The notes beneath the pieces were generated by a model. The model did not search any database. It was not told the DNA's origin and saw only the letters and a list, made by a program, of their open reading frames with translations. From Paracoccus sp. M683 (GTDB lineage Bacteria; Pseudomonadota; Alphaproteobacteria; Rhodobacterales; Rhodobacteraceae), in assembly GCF_007096355.1 (NCBI RefSeq), contig NZ_VKDF01000003.1, positions 186,001-250,000 of the forward strand: a stretch of 64,000 nucleotides of DNA, read 5' to 3'. Within the stretch, counting starts at the first letter, position 1. Each line of letters begins with the position of its first letter. The position numbers were made by a program, and so were the translations under genes. Below are positions 9,457 through 18,379 of this stretch, in pieces.

Positions 9457-9861
9457 ATGCCCGGACAAGGGGCGAATGTCGTGAAGGTGATACCAAACAG
9501 CCAGACAGAATCGGGCCAGCGACCGAAGCCGGGCGGTTCGGTGGTCGGCGATATGCTGCCGGCCCTTGCATTGGCGGGGGTTGGCCTGATCGCGCTTGTC
9601 ATCGCAACCCTGGCCGTGGCGAAGGGCACAGGACAATATCTGGTGCTTGGTCCGCCCTGGGCCGACCGGGCGCAGATGCACAGCATCGTCTGGCAGGCCG
9701 GAGGCGGGGTTGCGGGCGATGGCGGCCTGTCATCGGTGGTCATCGCCATGTCCGATGATGTTGATTTCGCGGATGCGCTGCGCGCGCAGGGTGCATGGCT
9801 GGTGATTGCGTCGCCGGTTCTGCAAGGCTGCTTCCGCCTGGCGCGCGGGGATGACCGATGA
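9457..9861 (+). CDS. Small membrane protein upstream of hybrid kinase
   Basis: A 134-residue protein with a soluble N-terminus of about 30 residues, one strong transmembrane segment (MLPALALAGVGLIALVIATL) and a C-terminal region with a Gly-rich QAGGGVAGDGG stretch and a conserved-looking LRAQGAWLVIASP. I do not recognise a family. It heads an operon: its stop overlaps the start of the hybrid kinase by four bases. It may help the kinase sense something at the membrane, but this is only inferred from position. The 183 bases upstream, divergent from ccdA, are AT-richer than the surroundings and should hold the operon promoter. Confidence 0.72.
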   Translation: MPGQGANVVKVIPNSQTESGQRPKPGGSVVGDMLPALALAGVGLIALVIATLAVAKGTGQYLVLGPPWADRAQMHSIVWQAGGGVAGDGGLSSVVIAMSDDVDFADALRAQGAWLVIASPVLQGCFRLARGDDR

Positions 9862-12731
9862 CCGTCGAACTGGAGATGCTGCGCGAGCGATATGGCCGGC
9901 TTGTGGTCTGGCTGCTCTGGGTTCATGTCCCTGTGATGGGGCTGGCTGCGTTGTGGAACAAGGCGATGCCGGTCTGGGTCGCGTTGCTTGTCGCGTCGGT
10001 TTTTGCGCTGGCCTATCAGCTCAGCTTCGTCCGCCGGGGAACGACAAGGACGACGCAGTTCATCGCCACCGTCGCGCTGATCGCAGAGCCCGCCTTTCTG
10101 CTGGTGCTGTTCACAGGTCATCCGTGGCAGATGGACATGCATATGTATTTCTTCGCGGTGATGGCGCTGAACATCGCCTGGTTCGACCGGGCGCCAATAT
10201 TTCTGGGCGCGATCCTGACGGCGCTCCATCATCTGGTTCTTCTGTATCTGCTACCTTATGTCGTGTTTCCGGCCGAAGGAGATTTGCCGCGCGTTCTGTT
10301 GCATGCGGTGATCGTCGCCTTTCAGATGGTCGTGTTGCTCTGGGTTGTCGGCAAGGTGCAGGAGACTTTTTCACGGATGAGTCGGCTCAGTGCCGAACTG
10401 GTCCAGAAAGGTGTCGCGCTGGAGGAGCGCACCCGTGACGCCGAATCCGCCAATCGCGCCAAAAGCATGTTCCTTGCCAATGTCAGCCACGAGATCCGCA
10501 CGCCGATCAACGCGATTTTGGGGTTTTCTCACCTTCTTCAGCGGACGGCGCTTGAGCCTCGGCAAAAGGATCAGGTGTCCAAGATCAGTACGGCGGGCGT
10601 CGCGCTGTTGCGGCTGATCAATGATGTCCTGGATTTTTCGAAGATCGAGGCTGGCAAGCTGCAATTCGACGAACATGAATTCGATCTGCGCGCGGCGATC
10701 GAAAGCCAGCTGCAAATGGTATCCGAGACGGCTCATGCAAAGGGATTGCGGGTCGAGATCCGCGTGGACAGTACCATTCCGGCCTGTCTGATCGGCGATG
10801 ACATGCGGTTCAACCAGATTGTGCTGAACCTGCTGAGCAATGCGATCAAGTTCACGCCAGCCGGCAGGATCGTGCTGACCGCCGAGATGCTGCGGCAAAA
10901 GAACGGGATCGCGGTCATCCAGTGCAAGGTGCAGGATACCGGCATAGGCATGACGGCCGAACAGAAAAACATCCTGTTCAATTCATTCGCGCAGGCTGAT
11001 GCCTCGACCACCCGGCGTTTTGGCGGCACCGGTCTGGGCCTGGCGATCTGCCGGCAGATCGTCGAGCAGATGGGCGGACAGATCGGGGTCGAAAGCGAAC
11101 CAGACCGGGGCAGCACGTTTACCTTCACCGTCTGCATGCGCGTCTCGGACAAGCTGACGCTGACCGAGACGCGGCCGGATCCCGCATTGAAGCGGCTGCG
11201 TGTGCTGATTGCGGATGACAATCCGGCGGCGCGGCAGATCATCCAAGAGATATTTGCCCGTTGGGGGATGCAGGCGGATCTGGCCAGTTCGGGCGAAAAG
11301 GTGATTGAAATGCTGCGGATCGCGGCGGTCGCGGGGCGTCCTTATGACTTGCTGATGCTGGATTGGAAGATGCCGGTGCTCGATGGTTTCGAGACGCTGC
11401 GGCGGATGCGCGCGACGCCCGAGATTTCACCGCAGCCCGCCACGATCATGATGACCGCCTATGATATCGAGGAATGCATCCAGCAGGGCGCAGGCCACCG
11501 GCTTGGGTCATTTCTGGGAAAGCCGGTCGACGCAGCGCGGCTCTGCGACGCACTGGCCCAGCTTTTTCCGCAGGATGCGGCCCTTAAACGTCAACAACCC
11601 GCTGTTGCGGTGCCTCCGATTGACTGCCCAAAGGTGCGAAGGGATCTGCATGGCTTGCGGATCCTGCTGGTCGAAGACAATGAAATCAACCGCGAGATCG
11701 CTGTCGAACTGCTGAAGGATGCCGGGCTTGACGTCGATTGCGCTGAAAACGGACTGGTCGCATGCAGAATGGTCAGCGAACGCGGGGACAGCTTTGCGGC
11801 CGTTCTTATGGATGTCCAGATGCCCGAGATGGACGGGGTCGAGGCGACACGGCAAATCCGCCGCGACTGGTCAGCCGAAGATCTGCCCATTCTCGCGATG
11901 ACAGCCCATGCCTATGAAGAGGACCGTCAGCGCTGTCTTGCCTCGGGGATGAATGATCACATCGCCAAACCGATCGACCCGCAGGTATTCCTGGCCACGC
12001 TGGAGCGTTGGTTGCGTCGTTCTGCACCCTCAGGTCCTGCTTCGGCGCAGGGTGAGACGCGGCTGATATCAGGCGGCGCTGATCTGCCGTCGGAATTGCC
12101 GCCTTTCGACATTCCAGCGGCGCTTTTGCGGGTGAATGGAAAGCAACCGTTGCTGCGTCGGCTGATCATCGGCTTCCGCGACAGCTATAATGACGTGGCG
12201 GAACGGCTTGGCGCAATGCTGCATGCCGGCCAAGCCGATGATGCCGCGCGTCTGGCGCATGGGCTGAAGGGGGTTGCCTCGTCGTTGGAGTTGGCAGAGG
12301 TCGCAGCCATCGCCCGTCGGTTGGAAGATCGTCTGCGAGCCGGTCAGGAAGATGGCATGGGCAGCCTTCTGTCTGATCTGGGTGATGCAATGCGCGAGGC
12401 CATGGCAGCCGTTGCACTGCTGGATGGCGGGCCGGTTGCGCAAGGGGATCAGATCGCCGCAACGATGCCCGCGACGGGCCAGGGAAAAATACTGAACCTG
12501 TCTGAAGCGGCCGAAGCACGCCGGGCGCTGCGTGAGCAGATCAATCGCCACAGTCTCTCGGCCCGCAAGGGATTTCAGAATTATGCCGAGATTATGGGTA
12601 TGACCCTGGACGAACGAGACGTCGATCCTATCGGGATTGCGATCCTGCGTTTGGACTATCACGAGGCACTGGCCCTGCTGGATGCGCGCTATGACGATCT
12701 TCGCCCCCGTGAAAGGGATATGTCGGCATGA
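9858..12731 (+). CDS. Hybrid histidine kinase with two receivers and HPt
   Basis: A 957-residue membrane hybrid kinase. Residues 1-175 form about six transmembrane helices and include an ALHHLVLLYLLPYVVFP segment like those in some chemoreceptors. HisKA follows with the phospho-acceptor in NVSHEIRTP (H211), then HATPase_c with NLLSNAIKFTP, DTGIGM and GGTGLGLAIC. Two receivers carry D502 (MLDWKMP) and D652 (LMDVQMP); each keeps the Thr and Lys of an active receiver. An HPt domain has H801 (LAHGLKGVAS), and a tail of about 90 residues follows. All phosphorelay residues are intact. The stop overlaps the downstream diguanylate cyclase start (ATGA), so the relay probably ends in c-di-GMP control. 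The stimulus is unknown. Confidence 0.95.
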   Translation: MTVELEMLRERYGRLVVWLLWVHVPVMGLAALWNKAMPVWVALLVASVFALAYQLSFVRRGTTRTTQFIATVALIAEPAFLLVLFTGHPWQMDMHMYFFAVMALNIAWFDRAPIFLGAILTALHHLVLLYLLPYVVFPAEGDLPRVLLHAVIVAFQMVVLLWVVGKVQETFSRMSRLSAELVQKGVALEERTRDAESANRAKSMFLANVSHEIRTPINAILGFSHLLQRTALEPRQKDQVSKISTAGVALLRLINDVLDFSKIEAGKLQFDEHEFDLRAAIESQLQMVSETAHAKGLRVEIRVDSTIPACLIGDDMRFNQIVLNLLSNAIKFTPAGRIVLTAEMLRQKNGIAVIQCKVQDTGIGMTAEQKNILFNSFAQADASTTRRFGGTGLGLAICRQIVEQMGGQIGVESEPDRGSTFTFTVCMRVSDKLTLTETRPDPALKRLRVLIADDNPAARQIIQEIFARWGMQADLASSGEKVIEMLRIAAVAGRPYDLLMLDWKMPVLDGFETLRRMRATPEISPQPATIMMTAYDIEECIQQGAGHRLGSFLGKPVDAARLCDALAQLFPQDAALKRQQPAVAVPPIDCPKVRRDLHGLRILLVEDNEINREIAVELLKDAGLDVDCAENGLVACRMVSERGDSFAAVLMDVQMPEMDGVEATRQIRRDWSAEDLPILAMTAHAYEEDRQRCLASGMNDHIAKPIDPQVFLATLERWLRRSAPSGPASAQGETRLISGGADLPSELPPFDIPAALLRVNGKQPLLRRLIIGFRDSYNDVAERLGAMLHAGQADDAARLAHGLKGVASSLELAEVAAIARRLEDRLRAGQEDGMGSLLSDLGDAMREAMAAVALLDGGPVAQGDQIAATMPATGQGKILNLSEAAEARRALREQINRHSLSARKGFQNYAEIMGMTLDERDVDPIGIAILRLDYHEALALLDARYDDLRPRERDMSA

Positions 12732-13642
12732 ACCAAAGACCCGTTGTCCTGATCGTCGATGATGAGATCGCCAATATCGAGATGATCGGCGCCGTCCTGG
12801 AAGATGACTATGAGATACTGTTCGCAAGATCCGGCAATCAGGCAATTGAAATTGCCAGGAAAACAAAGCTGGATCTGATCCTTCTGGATATCGTCATGCC
12901 GGGACTGGACGGGTATGAAACCTGTCGGCTGATCAAACAGGATCCCAAGCTTGCCGATCTTCCCGTGATCTTCACCACGGGCCTCGATTCAGTGGAATAC
13001 GAGGTTCAGGGCCTGGCGGCGGGTGCCATCGACTATGTCACCAAGCCGGTCCAGCCGGTTGCGCTGCGTCGGCGTGTGGGCAATCATGTCGAGATGAAGC
13101 AGATGCGGGATCGCCTGACCAGCCTGGCGATGGTCGATCCTCTGACCGGGCTGGGAAATCGCCGCATGCTGGAAGCTGCGCTGGAAGAGGAAATCAGCCG
13201 CATGGCTCGGGAATCTCAATGGTTGAGCATGATCCTGGTTGACATTGATTTCTTTAAACAGTTCAACGACATCTATGGCCACCTAGAGGGGGATAAGTGC
13301 CTGCAAGCGGTTGCGAAGGCAATTGGCGCCGTGATGCGGCGAGGCAGCGATCATTGCACGCGTTTCGGTGGCGAAGAATTTGCATGCGTCTTGCCCAAGA
13401 CCGATCTGGCCGGGGCGTTGCATATTGCCGAACAGATGCGCCGCAAAGTCGAGGATCTGGCCATCCCGCATGCCGGGTCGAAAATTGGGCCCTCTGTGAC
13501 GATCAGTTCGGGGGTGCTGAGCCGCTATTGCGAACGTGGTATGACGATTCCGTCCTGGATCGAGAGTACCGACAAGCTGCTTTACGAAAGCAAGAACCTG
13601 GGAAGGAACCGGGTCACAGGGCGGGTGATCGGATTGATTTAA
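12728..13642 (+). CDS. REC-GGDEF response regulator, diguanylate cyclase
   Basis: A 304-residue response regulator with an N-terminal receiver (VLIVDDE near residue 8, phospho-acceptor D54 in LLDIVMPG, Lys in VTKPVQP) joined to a GGDEF domain opening DPLTGLGNRRML. The active-site motif is GGEEF at residues 214-218. An RGSD inhibitory site (205-208), placed as in WspR, lies five residues before it, so the enzyme should make c-di-GMP from two GTP and be product-inhibited. It is translationally coupled to the hybrid kinase upstream, whose HPt domain is the obvious phosphate donor. There is no membrane segment. Confidence 0.95.
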   Translation: MNQRPVVLIVDDEIANIEMIGAVLEDDYEILFARSGNQAIEIARKTKLDLILLDIVMPGLDGYETCRLIKQDPKLADLPVIFTTGLDSVEYEVQGLAAGAIDYVTKPVQPVALRRRVGNHVEMKQMRDRLTSLAMVDPLTGLGNRRMLEAALEEEISRMARESQWLSMILVDIDFFKQFNDIYGHLEGDKCLQAVAKAIGAVMRRGSDHCTRFGGEEFACVLPKTDLAGALHIAEQMRRKVEDLAIPHAGSKIGPSVTISSGVLSRYCERGMTIPSWIESTDKLLYESKNLGRNRVTGRVIGLI

Positions 13643-14047
13643 CGATTGTTGCGCGGTGGCTTGTCCGACGGGAGTGAGGGAATGATGGAAAGCAGGCAAG
13701 CTGGGTGCTCTTTTCCGGTGTCACCCATGCAGCGGAGCCGCTGAGGGCATAGGATCTGCGCAGGCACGCAATACGAACTTTCCCACGGCATTTGCGGCCG
13801 GGCACGGATATGAACGTCCGATCGCCTAAAGCGAGGGCGGACACGCGGCCCGGACGGTATTCGGTGTTCGCCACCGCCACCAGAACCGTTCTGCCTCGCC
13901 CCGAAAGGGGACGGTGCTCCGGCCCTGCCGGCATTCATCAGCGACGATCCGGGGCGCGCAGCACCGGTCAAAGGTGGCCGTCACCCAGGGCATCACCGCA
14001 GTACGGCAGCACCGCAGCACTGGCATGGGTGATGGCTGCCGGCCGCT
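13643..14047. other. Non-coding gap of about 405 bases, no gene recognised
   Basis: Between the diguanylate cyclase stop and the GNAT stop I find only short open frames with no recognisable residues and atypical composition. A CAGCGG/CCGCTG hairpin lies about 90 bases after the cyclase stop, without a T-run. The region could be decayed coding sequence, but I recognise no parent gene. Confidence 0.4.
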
Positions 14048-14518
14048 TCAGCCCAACATCATCCGCATGATATGTTGGGGCCCGATGCTGCCGCTGTGAC
14101 ACAGCTTTCCGGTATCGACAAAACCGGCTTTCCTGTAGGACGCGATTGCGGCCGGGTTGATCATGTTCACCGTCAGAATAAGGGCCCGCGCCTGCGGGTA
14201 GCGCGGCGGCACATATTCCGCCAGCGCCGCCATGGCCGCCGTCCCGGTGCCGCGCCCCTGTTCCGCTAGATCCACCATGACCCCGCGCACCCCCAGATCG
14301 CCGGGCAGGGCATAATCCAGCCGCTCGGCATAGCCGCGATCCAGCTTGAAGAACCCCACCGCCTGCCCATCGCGCAGAATTCGGTGAAAATCGACAAGCG
14401 GCTCGTCCGCCGCAAAATGCCCGGCGATGGTGCCGCAGAACGGTTCCTGCGCCGGGGCGACGCGGATATGGGCGACCGGCGTTGGGTCGCCCTTGGCCAG
14501 AGGCGCCAGCGTGATCAC
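14048..14518 (-). CDS. GNAT family N-acetyltransferase
   Basis: A 156-residue single-domain acetyltransferase. The acetyl-CoA pyrophosphate loop is visible as EQGRGTGTAAM, preceded by a hydrophobic strand (GVRGVMVD) and followed by NPAAIASYRKAGF, the usual motif B region. The acceptor substrate cannot be told from sequence. Its start codon overlaps the pepF stop by four bases, so both are read from the pepF promoter. One possibility is modification of a peptide or amino acid released by the peptidase; this is inference from position only. Confidence 0.87.
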   Translation of the reverse strand: MITLAPLAKGDPTPVAHIRVAPAQEPFCGTIAGHFAADEPLVDFHRILRDGQAVGFFKLDRGYAERLDYALPGDLGVRGVMVDLAEQGRGTGTAAMAALAEYVPPRYPQARALILTVNMINPAAIASYRKAGFVDTGKLCHSGSIGPQHIMRMMLG

Positions 14519-16332
14519 GCCTCGAGCGCCTCCAACTCGTCAATCAGCCCCTCGATCATCGACAGGCCCTTGTCCCAGAAGGCCGGGTCCGAGGCGTCGA
14601 GGCCGAAGGGCGCCAGCAATTCCTTGTGGTGCATCGCCCCCCCCGCCTTCAGCAGATCGAAATATTTCGACTGGAAGTCGGGCAGACCATCCTCATAGGC
14701 CGCATAAAGCGCATTCACCAAACCGTCGCCGAAGGCATAGGCATAGACATAGAAGGGCGAATGCACGAAATGCGGAATATAGGCCCAGAAGGTTTCATAG
14801 CCCGGCATGAATTCGAAGATGGGACCAAGGCTTTCGGCCTGCACCGACATCCACAGCGCGTTGATGTCGTCGGGCGTCAATTCGCCCTCGGCGCGGGCGG
14901 CGTGCAGTTTCACCTCGAAATCATAGAAGGCGATCTGGCGGATCACGGTGTTGATCATGTCCTCGACCTTGCCCGCCAGCAGTGCCTTTTTCTGAACCGG
15001 ATCCGTGGTCTGGGCCAGCAGCGCGCGGAAGGTCAGCATCTCGCCAAAGACGCTTGCCGTCTCGGCCAGCGTCAGCGGAGTCGAGGCCAGCAGCTCGCCC
15101 TGTGCCGCAGCCAGCCGCTGGTGGACACCATGCCCCAGCTCATGCGCCAGCGTCATCACGTCGCGCGGTTTGCCCAGATAGTTCAGCAGCACATAGGGGT
15201 GGACCGTCACCACCGTCGGATGCGCGAATGCACCCGGCGCCTTGCCGGGCTTCACGCCTGCGTCGATCCAGCCCTTTTCGAAGAAAGGTTCAGCAAGTTC
15301 AGCCAGGTCCGGCGAGAAACTGCCATAGGCATCCAGCACGGTTTTGCGTGCCTCGGGCCAGTCGATCACGCGCGGCGTCTCGGTCGGCAGCGGGGCGTTG
15401 CGGTCCCACACCTGCATTTTTTCCAGCCCCAGCCATTTCGCCTTCAACGCGTAATAGCGATGCGACAGGCGCGGATAGGCGGCGGTGACGGCGTTGCGCA
15501 GGGCCTCGACCACCTCGGGCTCGACATGGTTTGACAGGTGCCGGCCATATTGCGGCGTGGGCATCTTGCGCCATTTGTCCTCGATGGCCTTTTCCTTGGC
15601 CAAGGTGTTGTGAACGCGGGCGAAAAGGCCGATGTTTTTCTGGAACACCACGGCCAGCGCGCGGGCGCCGGCCTCGCGCCGGGCGCGGTCATGATCGGTC
15701 AGCAGGTTCAGTGTGGCTTCAAGGCCAAGCGTCTCGCCGTCCACCTCGAATTCCAACCCGGCGGTGGTTTCGTCGAAAAGACGATTCCAGGCGGCGGCGC
15801 CGACGACCGAATTGTCGTGCAGGAACTGTTCCAACTCGTCCGACAGCTGGTGCGGCCGCATGGCGCGCATCCGGTCAAATACCGGCTTATAACGGGCGGG
15901 GCCGTCCGGGGCAGTGAATACGGCCTGATAGGTCGCATCGGGGATACGGTTGAATTCAAGGCTGAAAAACACCAGCGGCGTGGTGAAGTCGGTGATCTTC
16001 GACTGATAGTCGCCCAGCATCTTTGCCCGCGCAGGATCGGTCGTCAGCTGGTAATAGCGCAGGCCGACATAGGACATGATGCGCCCGCCAAGGATGTCGA
16101 TCGCCTCGTATCTCAGGATGGCCCCCAGCATCTCGGCCGGGGTCAGGTCGGCCAGTTTTCCCTGATAATCGGCGGCAAAGCTGGCGGCCTGATTCTTCAG
16201 TGCCTCCATGTCGCGGGCCAGATCCGGTGCATCGGGTGCGGGGTAAAGGTCGGTCAGGTCCCATTCGGGCAGGTCGCCAAAGGGCTTGTCGGTTACAGGG
16301 TCCTGGGCATCGTAAAGCGGCTTCGGCAGCAT
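14515..16332 (-). CDS. pepF: Oligoendopeptidase F (M3B metallopeptidase)
   Basis: A 605-residue zinc metallopeptidase of family M3, which trims oligopeptides in the cytosol. The zinc-binding HELGH motif lies at residues 397-401 in MTLAHELGHGVHQ, with the third ligand region SVFGEML downstream. The family opening PEWDLTDLYP and the closing region around SPFYVYAYAFGDGLVNALY are typical of the alphaproteobacterial M3B form. I chose the ATG at 16332, preceded by AAAGGACC; the frame is open to 16500 but that extension is unlike the family. It is transcribed divergently from the YdeI-like gene. Confidence 0.95.
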   Translation of the reverse strand: MLPKPLYDAQDPVTDKPFGDLPEWDLTDLYPAPDAPDLARDMEALKNQAASFAADYQGKLADLTPAEMLGAILRYEAIDILGGRIMSYVGLRYYQLTTDPARAKMLGDYQSKITDFTTPLVFFSLEFNRIPDATYQAVFTAPDGPARYKPVFDRMRAMRPHQLSDELEQFLHDNSVVGAAAWNRLFDETTAGLEFEVDGETLGLEATLNLLTDHDRARREAGARALAVVFQKNIGLFARVHNTLAKEKAIEDKWRKMPTPQYGRHLSNHVEPEVVEALRNAVTAAYPRLSHRYYALKAKWLGLEKMQVWDRNAPLPTETPRVIDWPEARKTVLDAYGSFSPDLAELAEPFFEKGWIDAGVKPGKAPGAFAHPTVVTVHPYVLLNYLGKPRDVMTLAHELGHGVHQRLAAAQGELLASTPLTLAETASVFGEMLTFRALLAQTTDPVQKKALLAGKVEDMINTVIRQIAFYDFEVKLHAARAEGELTPDDINALWMSVQAESLGPIFEFMPGYETFWAYIPHFVHSPFYVYAYAFGDGLVNALYAAYEDGLPDFQSKYFDLLKAGGAMHHKELLAPFGLDASDPAFWDKGLSMIEGLIDELEALEA

Positions 16333-16481
16333 GAGAGGTCCTTTCTGTTGGGACCAGATGTGGACCGCAGATGGGCTGGGTGCAAGGGCGCGGCTTTGGT
16401 AATCTGCGCCGGCATGGGCATGGACAGGCCCCGCGGAAGGGGGGACAATCACCCCGATGAATGCAGCAAAAGGGGCATCGC

Positions 16482-17069
16482 ATGGGCGCGCCAAATCCAC
16501 GGCTGGACAGGTTCTTTGCGCGGGACAAGCCGTGGCGGGCGGAAATGCAGGCCCTGCGCCGGGTGGTTCTGGATGGTCCGGTGGACGAGGATCTGCGCTG
16601 GCGCCAGCCTTGCTATCGGGCGCATGACGGCAATATCGCGATCCTGGGCGCGATGAAGGAAGGCGCGTTCCTGTCCTTTCTGAAAGGGGTGCTGCTGCCC
16701 GATCCGCAGGGGTTACTGCTGGCGCCGGGGGAAAATTCGCGCTCGGCCCGAATGATGAAGTTCACCAGCGTCGAGCAGGTCGAGACCCAGGCCGCAGCCA
16801 TTCGCGCCTTTGTCGATGCGGCGGTCCAGAACGAGAAGGACGGCCGCAAGATCACCTTTGCCAAGGATGATCTGGACTGGCCGCCCGAGTTGGAGGCCGC
16901 GCTGGACGACGATCCGGCCCTGCGCGCGGCGTTCGAGGCGCTGACTCCGGGCAGGCGGCGTGGCTGGCTGCTGCATTTCAGCCAGCCCAAACAATCGAAA
17001 ACAGTCGTGGCACGGATACAGAAGGCCGCGCCGCGGATTCTGGCCGGGCAGGGCATGCATGACCGCTGA
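16482..17069 (+). CDS. YdeI/OmdA-type protein (DUF1801 domain)
   Basis: About 195 residues. The N-terminal part (MQALRRVV, DLRWRQPCYR, NIAILGAMKEGAFLSFLKG) matches the DUF1801 fold. The C-terminal part, PPELEAALDDDPALRAAFEAL then TPGRRRGWLLHFSQPKQSKT, matches the bacteriocin-protection YdeI/OmpD-associated module. The function is poorly defined. I chose the ATG at 16482 because GGGG lies six bases upstream; an ATG at 16461 is in frame. It is separated from the next gene by 56 bases and may be co-transcribed with it. Confidence 0.85.
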   Translation: MGAPNPRLDRFFARDKPWRAEMQALRRVVLDGPVDEDLRWRQPCYRAHDGNIAILGAMKEGAFLSFLKGVLLPDPQGLLLAPGENSRSARMMKFTSVEQVETQAAAIRAFVDAAVQNEKDGRKITFAKDDLDWPPELEAALDDDPALRAAFEALTPGRRRGWLLHFSQPKQSKTVVARIQKAAPRILAGQGMHDR

Positions 17070-17125
17070 CGACCGGCCGGTGGCGGTGGATTGCGGGGCG
17101 CGGGCGGGCGCGCTATCACCCGACC

Positions 17126-18349
17126 ATGCGTATCCTGTTCGTTCATCAGAATTTTCCCGGTCAGTTCCTGCATCTTGCGCCGGCCCTGGCGGCACGCGGC
17201 CATCAGGTTCTTGGCCTGACGGATGAGCAGAACGAACGGCCCAGCCCGGTGCGGGTGGTCCGCTATGCCACCCCCACCAAGGTCGAGATCAGTTCGGGTT
17301 TTGGGCGAACCTATGCCGATTACGCCGAGCGCGGCTATCTGACCGCTAGAGGATGCCGGGCGTTGCGGGACCGCCACGGCTTTGTCCCCGACGTGATCTT
17401 TGGCCATTCGGGCTGGGGTGAGACGCTGTTTCTGCGCGAGATCTGGCCCGAGGCAAAGTTGCTGGTCTATGCCGAGCTGATGTATCGCACGCGCGGGCAT
17501 GATGTGGGTTTTGACGCCGAGATCAGTCCTGCCACCGATGAAGGGCGGTTCATGACCATCGCGCGATCCGCGCATCTGATTCAGGGTCTGGTTCAGGCCG
17601 ATGCGGCAATTGCGCCGACACGCTATCAGGCCGAAAGTTTTCCGCCCGAGCTGCGCGGCAAGATCACCACCATCCATGATGGCATCGACACGGATCTGTT
17701 GCGCCCGAACCCGCAGGCCAGTGTCACCCTGCCCGACGGGACGGTGATGCGCGCGGGTGATGAGGTGATCAGCTTTGTCAACCGCTCGCTGGAACCCTAT
17801 CGTGGCTTTCACATCTTCATGCGCGCCTTGCCCGAGGTGCTGGCCGCGCGTCCCGATGCGCATGTGGTTCTGGTCGGCGGAGAAGGTGTCAGCTATGGTG
17901 CGATGCCCAAGGATGCTGACAGCTGGAAGGCCAAGATCCTGGCCGAGCTGGACGGCAGGCTTGATCTTGAACGTGTGCATTTTACGGGCCGGTTGCCCTA
18001 TGGCGACTATGTCTCGTTGTTGCAGGTCGCGCGGGTGCATTGCTATCTGACCTTTCCTTTCGTGCTGTCCTGGTCGCTGACCGAGGCGATGGCGGCGGGC
18101 GCCTATATCGTCGCATCCGATACAGAGCCGGTGCGCGAAATGATCCGCGATGGCGAAAATGGCAGGCTGGTACCGTTCTTCGATGTGCCCGCCCTGTCGG
18201 CGGCGCTGATCCGTGGCTTGCAGGGCGACGCTGATGCCGCGCGGCTGAAGGCAGCGGCGCGGCAGAGTATCCTGGACGGCTATGACCTGCGCCGGCACAG
18301 CCTGCCACGGCTGATCGAATGGGTGGAAAGCTTCGGACCGAAGGTGTAA
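17126..18349 (+). CDS. Glycosyltransferase family 4
   Basis: A 407-residue GT-B glycosyltransferase. The N-terminal half begins MRILFVHQNFPGQFLHLAPA, typical of the Glyco_trans_4_3 subgroup. The C-terminal GT1-like donor-binding half carries SFVNRSLEPYRGFHIFMRAL, VVLVGGEG, and LSWSLTEAMAAGAYIVASDTEP with the Glu used in nucleotide-sugar binding. It probably adds a sugar to a surface glycan or glycolipid; donor and acceptor are unknown. No polysaccharide export or polymerase genes lie near it. A second, distinct GT4 enzyme lies at 43668-45017. Confidence 0.88.
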   Translation: MRILFVHQNFPGQFLHLAPALAARGHQVLGLTDEQNERPSPVRVVRYATPTKVEISSGFGRTYADYAERGYLTARGCRALRDRHGFVPDVIFGHSGWGETLFLREIWPEAKLLVYAELMYRTRGHDVGFDAEISPATDEGRFMTIARSAHLIQGLVQADAAIAPTRYQAESFPPELRGKITTIHDGIDTDLLRPNPQASVTLPDGTVMRAGDEVISFVNRSLEPYRGFHIFMRALPEVLAARPDAHVVLVGGEGVSYGAMPKDADSWKAKILAELDGRLDLERVHFTGRLPYGDYVSLLQVARVHCYLTFPFVLSWSLTEAMAAGAYIVASDTEPVREMIRDGENGRLVPFFDVPALSAALIRGLQGDADAARLKAAARQSILDGYDLRRHSLPRLIEWVESFGPKV

Positions 18350-18379
18350 GCGGGCCTCTGATCTGAAAAGAGGCGAGCC

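Noticed and set aside
13614..13971. Two minus-strand frames of about 106 and 110 residues after the diguanylate cyclase
   Set aside because: No recognisable residues, no ribosome-binding site, and odd composition.
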